A program made the translations under genes and the position numbers. The notes beneath the pieces are model-generated. The model did not search any database, was not told where the DNA came from, and was given only the letters and a program-made list of their open reading frames with translations. A stretch of DNA of 64,000 nucleotides, from contig CACWTR010000016.1 in assembly GCA_902763865.1 (NCBI GenBank), forward strand, positions 1-64,000. The letters are read 5' to 3'. Of the stretch, positions 60,275-64,000 are shown piece after piece. This DNA comes from an uncultured Bacteroidales bacterium. GTDB lineage: Bacteria > Bacteroidota > Bacteroidia > Bacteroidales > Bacteroidaceae. How positions within the stretch are numbered: the first letter of the stretch is position 1; each line of letters starts with the position of its first letter.

Positions 60275-61672
60275 TCATCTGTCGGCAGTATGGGCTTCTG
60301 TCGGTGGTATGTAGTGGTAGATGAAGTTCATGATCTCGTCGCGCAACTGGGGGGAATAGTGTGTAGTCGTGTTGATGTCATGGTTGTGGATGCCGTCGGG
60401 ATTGATGATGACTTTCACGTTAGGACTGTGTACTTCGGTGGGACGCGCTGCCGTCCAGGGGTCATCCTTCGAATAGACCAGCAGGATGGGGCAGGTGGTG
60501 TAGGGCAGGAACACGCTGCGGATGTTTTGGATGTTGCTGTTGTCGTAGGTGTCGTAGAGCCATACGTCGTCGGGCTTCAGCTCGCTGATGTTCTCCGTTG
60601 TCTTGCTAAAGTCAAATCCAGCTTCCAGCAACTCATCGTGATAGGCATCGTAGTCGTAGATGTATTGCCCCAGTTGCTTGGCGGTCTGTACCATATAGGG
60701 ATAGAAGGCCTCCTGCTCTTCATCTGAGAATATGGTGGTCATCAGTGTTGAGTCGATGAGTTTGTCTGCCGGACAGTCGATGTCAGGAAACATGCGCTCT
60801 GAAGGCGTGTGGTAGGAGAAAAACTCGAAAAAATACTCGAAGCAGTTAAGGACGTATTCATTGAAGGTCATCCTCCTGCCCTTCATGGCCTCGAATTTCT
60901 CGTTAGCCTGCTGGTAGATGCCGTTTACGCCGTCCTTGACAAACCGTTTCATGAGTGCCCTCATCTGGCTGCGTTCCTCAGGGGTACCGCTGTTGTCCTG
61001 CAGATACCGTCCCACCTCCGGACTGTTGATGGAAGTCATCAGCGGTGAGCAGAAAGCCGTTGTCACATCCATGTCGTCGGGATAGAAATAGCGGTAGAAG
61101 ATGGAGGTCATGCCGTCCTTGCTGGTGCCTGTGCTGAGCCACTTCTGGGGCATGGCTTTCTTCAGCACGGTAAAGATGGCGTGGTGGTCAGCTGCTGCCT
61201 GCTCCATGGTGAGATAGTCCCAGCGTGGGTCGTTCTGAGGCTTGGAGTCGCCGAAGTAGCGGTGCTCAGCTATCACCAGGTTAGCCTGCATGTTATAGGC
61301 AATATCAACGTATGGGGTCTCCCTGAAACGGTTGCCCAAGTCGTAGCCACAGGTATAAAACACCGTGGGGCGGTCTGCACCGACGTAGAACACGTAGGCT
61401 TTCTGGCTGAACGTGGCAGAGGAGCCGAAATGATTGACAGGCTGCGTAAACCGCACCTCATACATCTCCTTGTAGCCGTATGAGTTCTCCGTCAGCTCGA
61501 TGGGCTGGACGCTGGTCACGTTTTGAGCATCGTCCAGACAGACCTTCAGGCTGCTATACTCTATTTGAGGCTTGTTCTCCTCAATGGGATTGTCTTTCTG
61601 GCATGCGGTGAAGACGGACATCACCAGCAGGGCAGTCAGAAAGACATAGAAAAATTTCTTTCTTTTAATCAT
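60275..61672 (-). CDS. S37/PS-10-like serine aminopeptidase, lipoprotein
   Basis: About 465 residues from the ATG at 61672, which gives the lipoprotein signal MIKRKKFFYVFLTALLVMSV then FTAC. The fold is an alpha/beta hydrolase. The nucleophile is in WLSTGTSKDGMTSIFYR (S in TSKDG), the acid in LLVYSKDDPWTAARP, and the histidine in INPDGIHNHDINT. N-terminal features (RFTQPVNHFG, VFYTCGYDLGNRFRETPYVD, VIAEHRYFGDSKP) match the Streptomyces tripeptidyl aminopeptidase family S37 and its S28 relatives. It probably trims peptides outside the inner membrane. Confidence 0.82.
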   Translation of the reverse strand: MIKRKKFFYVFLTALLVMSVFTACQKDNPIEENKPQIEYSSLKVCLDDAQNVTSVQPIELTENSYGYKEMYEVRFTQPVNHFGSSATFSQKAYVFYVGADRPTVFYTCGYDLGNRFRETPYVDIAYNMQANLVIAEHRYFGDSKPQNDPRWDYLTMEQAAADHHAIFTVLKKAMPQKWLSTGTSKDGMTSIFYRYFYPDDMDVTTAFCSPLMTSINSPEVGRYLQDNSGTPEERSQMRALMKRFVKDGVNGIYQQANEKFEAMKGRRMTFNEYVLNCFEYFFEFFSYHTPSERMFPDIDCPADKLIDSTLMTTIFSDEEQEAFYPYMVQTAKQLGQYIYDYDAYHDELLEAGFDFSKTTENISELKPDDVWLYDTYDNSNIQNIRSVFLPYTTCPILLVYSKDDPWTAARPTEVHSPNVKVIINPDGIHNHDINTTTHYSPQLRDEIMNFIYHYIPPTEAHTADR

Positions 61673-61820
61673 AGTGTTGTGTTTGTTTATCGGCTGCAAA
61701 TACAGGATGTGAGCGAAGAGTTATCTGCTCTCCGCAGTGGAATGCACAATCGTGTCGGTTTCTTCCCTGCTTTCTGTCCCCTTCTTGGTCCCCGCTCCTT
61801 GCTTCCTGTTGCTCGGCCTG

Positions 61821-61918
61821 TCACGTCGTTTTGATTGCTTCATCGCGATGGAGTGATTGCACATACATGTACATGCAATTGCTTTATCGCGATGAAGCAA
61901 CGAACACATCGCGTTGTG
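61821..61918. repeat. 66-bp array of three 22-bp palindromic words with inverted flanks
   Basis: The core is 61835-61900: TTGCTTCATCG then CGATGGAGTGA; TTGCACATACA then TGTACATGCAA; TTGCTTTATCG then CGATGAAGCAA. The left flank TCACGTCGTTTTGA and right flank CGAACACATCGCGTTG are almost the same as at 14751. The last flank bases abut the stop codon of the nitroreductase gene. Confidence 0.85.
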
Positions 61919-61919
61919 T

Positions 61920-62567
61920 TCAGTCTTCCTTCGGGTAGCCCACGGGGTTGTTCATGACGGGGAACTGGTCTGCGGTCAGCTTCAGCAGGGCGCTGATACC
62001 TTTGCTGTCCATCGTGGCGCGCGGAACGGTGCAGAGTCCGACTGACTGGCAGTAGAGGTTGACGTTCTCGCTCACGTTGCCAGCATCCACGCATCCCATC
62101 ATCCTGGCACGCTCGTCCTTGCCGCCCATCTTCTCCAGGTCCAAGACCATGACGAGCGAGACGGGGGCCTCGAGGACGAAGTCCTGCGAGAATTCCTTGC
62201 TGCCTGCCACGAGGCTGCGCTGGTCGCCCTTTGCCATCTCCTTCAGGATGTTCTCGACGGGAAGATATTCGTAAACACCCTTCTTCGTGAATACAAAGAG
62301 GCGTATTTCCTTGCGGTTCCGTGCTGTAGGCGAGGTGCGGAAATCGTTGTTGCGGCTTACGCCACAGGCTGCCCAGCACAGGTTGCTCAGCTCCTGCAAG
62401 GAGAGCTCGCGCGAGCTGTAGGTGCGCACGGAATGGCGTGTCCGCAGGGTCTCGACCATGCTGAGTGACTTCTGGTTCATGTCGGCAGCCGGCAGCTTGA
62501 TGTCCTGCGCCGTGGAGGTGCAGCTGGCGAACAGAATCGCTGCTGCGATGGAGAATAACTTCTTCAT
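61920..62567 (-). CDS. SagB/ThcOx-like nitroreductase family lipoprotein
   Basis: A 215-residue flavin-dependent oxidoreductase. The ATG at 62567 gives MKKLFSIAAAILFASCTSTA, a lipoprotein signal; a longer frame would pass through the promoter. The fold signatures are TRHSVRTYSSRELSLQELSN, LCWAACGVSRN, TSPTARNRKEIRLFVFTKKG and VDAGNVSENVNLYCQSVGLC. This group of exported nitroreductase-like proteins is common in Bacteroidales; the substrate is unknown. Confidence 0.85.
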   Translation of the reverse strand: MKKLFSIAAAILFASCTSTAQDIKLPAADMNQKSLSMVETLRTRHSVRTYSSRELSLQELSNLCWAACGVSRNNDFRTSPTARNRKEIRLFVFTKKGVYEYLPVENILKEMAKGDQRSLVAGSKEFSQDFVLEAPVSLVMVLDLEKMGGKDERARMMGCVDAGNVSENVNLYCQSVGLCTVPRATMDSKGISALLKLTADQFPVMNNPVGYPKED

Positions 62568-62611
62568 GATGCAAAATGGTTTTTGAGTAGTGTTAATCTT
62601 GATTCTGCCTG

Positions 62612-62643
62612 CAAATTTACTAATAATCAGGCAAACCACCAAA
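62612..62643 (-). promoter_or_regulatory. Promoter of the nitroreductase gene
   Basis: On the minus strand TTTG (62640-62643), 20-nt spacer, TAAATTTG (62612-62619), directly after the MBOAT stop codon. Confidence 0.65.
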
Positions 62644-62646
62644 TCT

Positions 62647-64000
62647 TCAGAATTGGAAGTAGATAAAAGGCTGCATCTCTGCACTGACGAACTGATAGAT
62701 GACCAGTACGGCCATGATGCAGACGAGGCACATTACCGGCAGCGGCAACGATGCGAAGGCAAGACGGTAGCGACGCTTCCAGTTCTCGGGCAGCCAATGG
62801 ATTATCATGCCAATCAGGAAGAGCAGGAAGACGCTCCGATGGGCGCTCAGGATGGCCCACTCGTTTCCCGACCAGCGCGAGCCGATGCGCGTAACCATCT
62901 CCTGTGCTGTCTGCCAGGCCTGGCGGTTGGCAGTGGCGGGGTCGAGGTTGCTGCCAGAGCGGAAGAAGAGCCGCGTGAAGGTGATGAAGGTGAAGGTGAC
63001 GAGGATGGACCAGGCTCGGTTAAGGAACGGAAGATTCGTCGCTGCCCTTAATGTTGAATTATGAATCGTGAATTGTGAATTGCAAAGGGCTCTTATCCAT
63101 GCGCTTGCTGCAATGAATGCCGTGAAGCAAAGGAGTATGCGCCAGAGGGGAGCGGGCCAGAAGACGCAGAGCGACCAGAAGGCGAGTGCCGCGGCAGACG
63201 TGAAGACGGCGCGGTACAACGGACGTGCGTCGCGCCAGAACTTATAGACAATCATGCCTACTCCGTTGAGTCCGCCCCAGATGAGGAAGTTGAGGCTTGC
63301 CCCGTGCCACAGTCCGCCCAGCAGCATCGTTATCATGCTGTTGAGGTTGGCATAGATTTTCCGCCTGCGGTCGGGACAGCGCCAGGCTGTCAGGATGACG
63401 GCAGCTGCCAGCAGCAGGACGGCGAGAGCCACCCATAGGCTGCCGCTCAGGATGAGGCCGGAGAGCGTGAGGACAGCTATCCACAGGTATGTGCCGAAGC
63501 CGATGCTGCGGTTGCCGCCCAGCGGAATGTAGAGGTAGTTCTGCAGCCATCGGCTGAGGCTGATGTGCCATCGCTTCCAGAAGTTGGAGCAGTTCTCTGC
63601 CTTGTACGGAGAATTGAAGTTGCGTGGCAAGTGGAAGCCCATCAGCAGCGAGAGGCCGATGGCTATGTCGGTGTAGCCTGAGAAGTCGGCATAGACCTGC
63701 AAGGAATAGAGGAAGAGCGCGGCCAGATTCTCAAAGCCGGTGAAGAGCAACGGGTTGGCAAAGACACGGTCTATGAAGTTGAGAGCCAAGTAGTCACTCA
63801 GGACAATCTTCTTGGTGAGGCCCCCGAGAATCATGAAGATGGCGAGCCCGAACATCCTGCGGCTCAGGAAGTAGGGACGGTAGAGCTGAGGAATGAAGTC
63901 GCTGGCCTTGACGATAGGGCCGGCCACGAGCTGCGGGAAGAAGCTGACGTAGAAGCCAAAGTCCAGGATGTTGCGCACCGGTCGGATAAGGCCGCGATAG
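62647..64000 (-). CDS. MBOAT family O-acyltransferase (AlgI-like), partial
   Basis: The 3' part (about 451 codons) of a gene that continues beyond the window; the frame stays open to the edge as YRGLIRPVRNILDFGFYVSF. AlgI-type features: FFPQLVAGPIVKASDFIPQL, the invariant LGGLWHGASLNFLIWGGLNG with the catalytic His, and NYLYIPLGGNRSIGFGTYLW, plus many membrane helices. Such proteins acetylate exported polysaccharides together with an SGNH partner, not seen here. Residues encoded by 63054-63083 (NSQFTIHNST) come from the TTAATTCATAATT-type repeat and sit in a loop between helices. Any start codon near 63978 is internal, not the true start. Confidence 0.92.
   Translation of the reverse strand, partial: YRGLIRPVRNILDFGFYVSFFPQLVAGPIVKASDFIPQLYRPYFLSRRMFGLAIFMILGGLTKKIVLSDYLALNFIDRVFANPLLFTGFENLAALFLYSLQVYADFSGYTDIAIGLSLLMGFHLPRNFNSPYKAENCSNFWKRWHISLSRWLQNYLYIPLGGNRSIGFGTYLWIAVLTLSGLILSGSLWVALAVLLLAAAVILTAWRCPDRRRKIYANLNSMITMLLGGLWHGASLNFLIWGGLNGVGMIVYKFWRDARPLYRAVFTSAAALAFWSLCVFWPAPLWRILLCFTAFIAASAWIRALCNSQFTIHNSTLRAATNLPFLNRAWSILVTFTFITFTRLFFRSGSNLDPATANRQAWQTAQEMVTRIGSRWSGNEWAILSAHRSVFLLFLIGMIIHWLPENWKRRYRLAFASLPLPVMCLVCIMAVLVIYQFVSAEMQPFIYFQF
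63054..63083. repeat. TTGAATTATGAATCGTGAATT repeat inside the MBOAT gene
   Basis: Related to the array at 22459-22537. It translates in frame to SQFTIHNS on the minus strand. Confidence 0.6.

Noticed and set aside
63976-63978. Start codon for the MBOAT gene near the window edge
   Set aside because: The codon is an internal GTG, and the open frame with family-typical residues (YRGLIRPV) continues past the edge.

Overview
The window looks like a chromosomal segment of a Bacteroidales bacterium, most likely in or near the Prevotellaceae (inference). Supporting signs are recurrent promoters of the Bacteroidetes type (TTTG, 19-20 nt, then TAnnTTTG), C-terminal sorting tails of the Por/type IX secretion kind on several secreted proteins, the rpoZ family of this phylum, DUF3256, DUF4293 and SusE/F-like proteins, the purH-mreBCD-mrdA-rodA order, and fairly GC-rich coding sequence. 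There are no rRNA, tRNA, CRISPR or intact insertion sequences that I can see. The gene content is mostly housekeeping.

Layout. 1-9102 (+): end of an unseen gene, Na/phosphate cotransporter, GH127 arabinofuranosidase, two secreted endonuclease I proteins, truA. 9180-14648 (+): a giant LamG/GLUG surface protein. 14942-19016: an EamA transporter (+), then on the minus strand a GH43-like gene remnant, a secreted protein of unknown function, DUF3256, a NUC1-type nuclease lipoprotein and ribosomal protein L31 type B. 19246-28226 (+): AddA/AddB-like helicase-nuclease pair, GH20 hexosaminidase, phosphopantetheinyl transferase. 28403-30218 (+): bamD, rpoZ, DUF4293. 30240-34135 (-): DUF1573, GH31 and SusE/F-like operon. 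34306-40674 (+): ruvC, tandem-ATPase ABC protein, TlpA-like protein, acyl-CoA synthetase. 40727-42025 (-): murF. 42468-46851 (+): carB behind a long leader with an internal terminator, then a GT4 glycosyltransferase. 47081-50948: rlpA (-), then a Wza/Wzc exopolysaccharide export pair (+) in which wzc is split by a frameshift. 51456-53579 (-): fasciclin lipoprotein. 53714-60090 (-): IMP cyclohydrolase, mreB, mreC, mreD, mrdA, rodA. 60275-64000 (-): S37-type peptidase, nitroreductase, and an MBOAT acyltransferase running off the end.

The most unusual content lies outside and inside the genes as small repeats. (1) At least five intergenic arrays are built from contiguous palindromic words of exactly 22 bp (once 21 bp), usually three words and 66 bp in total. 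Different loci use different words but the same two-helical-turn geometry, and related sequences flank them. (2) Several other families of short repeats (GGAGCAA-type, TTAATTCATAATT-type, ATTAGGG-type, and CCTCACCCC/GGGAGAGGG hairpins) sit between genes and also appear inside open reading frames without breaking them: truA, the EamA transporter, addA, addB, mreC, the SusE/F-like protein and the MBOAT gene. At three genes they supply the C-terminus or the stop codon. This looks like continuing invasion of coding sequence by short hairpin repeats, with in-frame survivors kept by selection (inference).

Functionally, the window combines cell shape and wall synthesis (mre operon, murF, rlpA), outer-membrane and surface biogenesis (bamD, polysaccharide export), DNA repair (addAB, ruvC), and scavenging from the gut or oral environment (GH127, GH20, GH31, three secreted nucleases, phosphate uptake).
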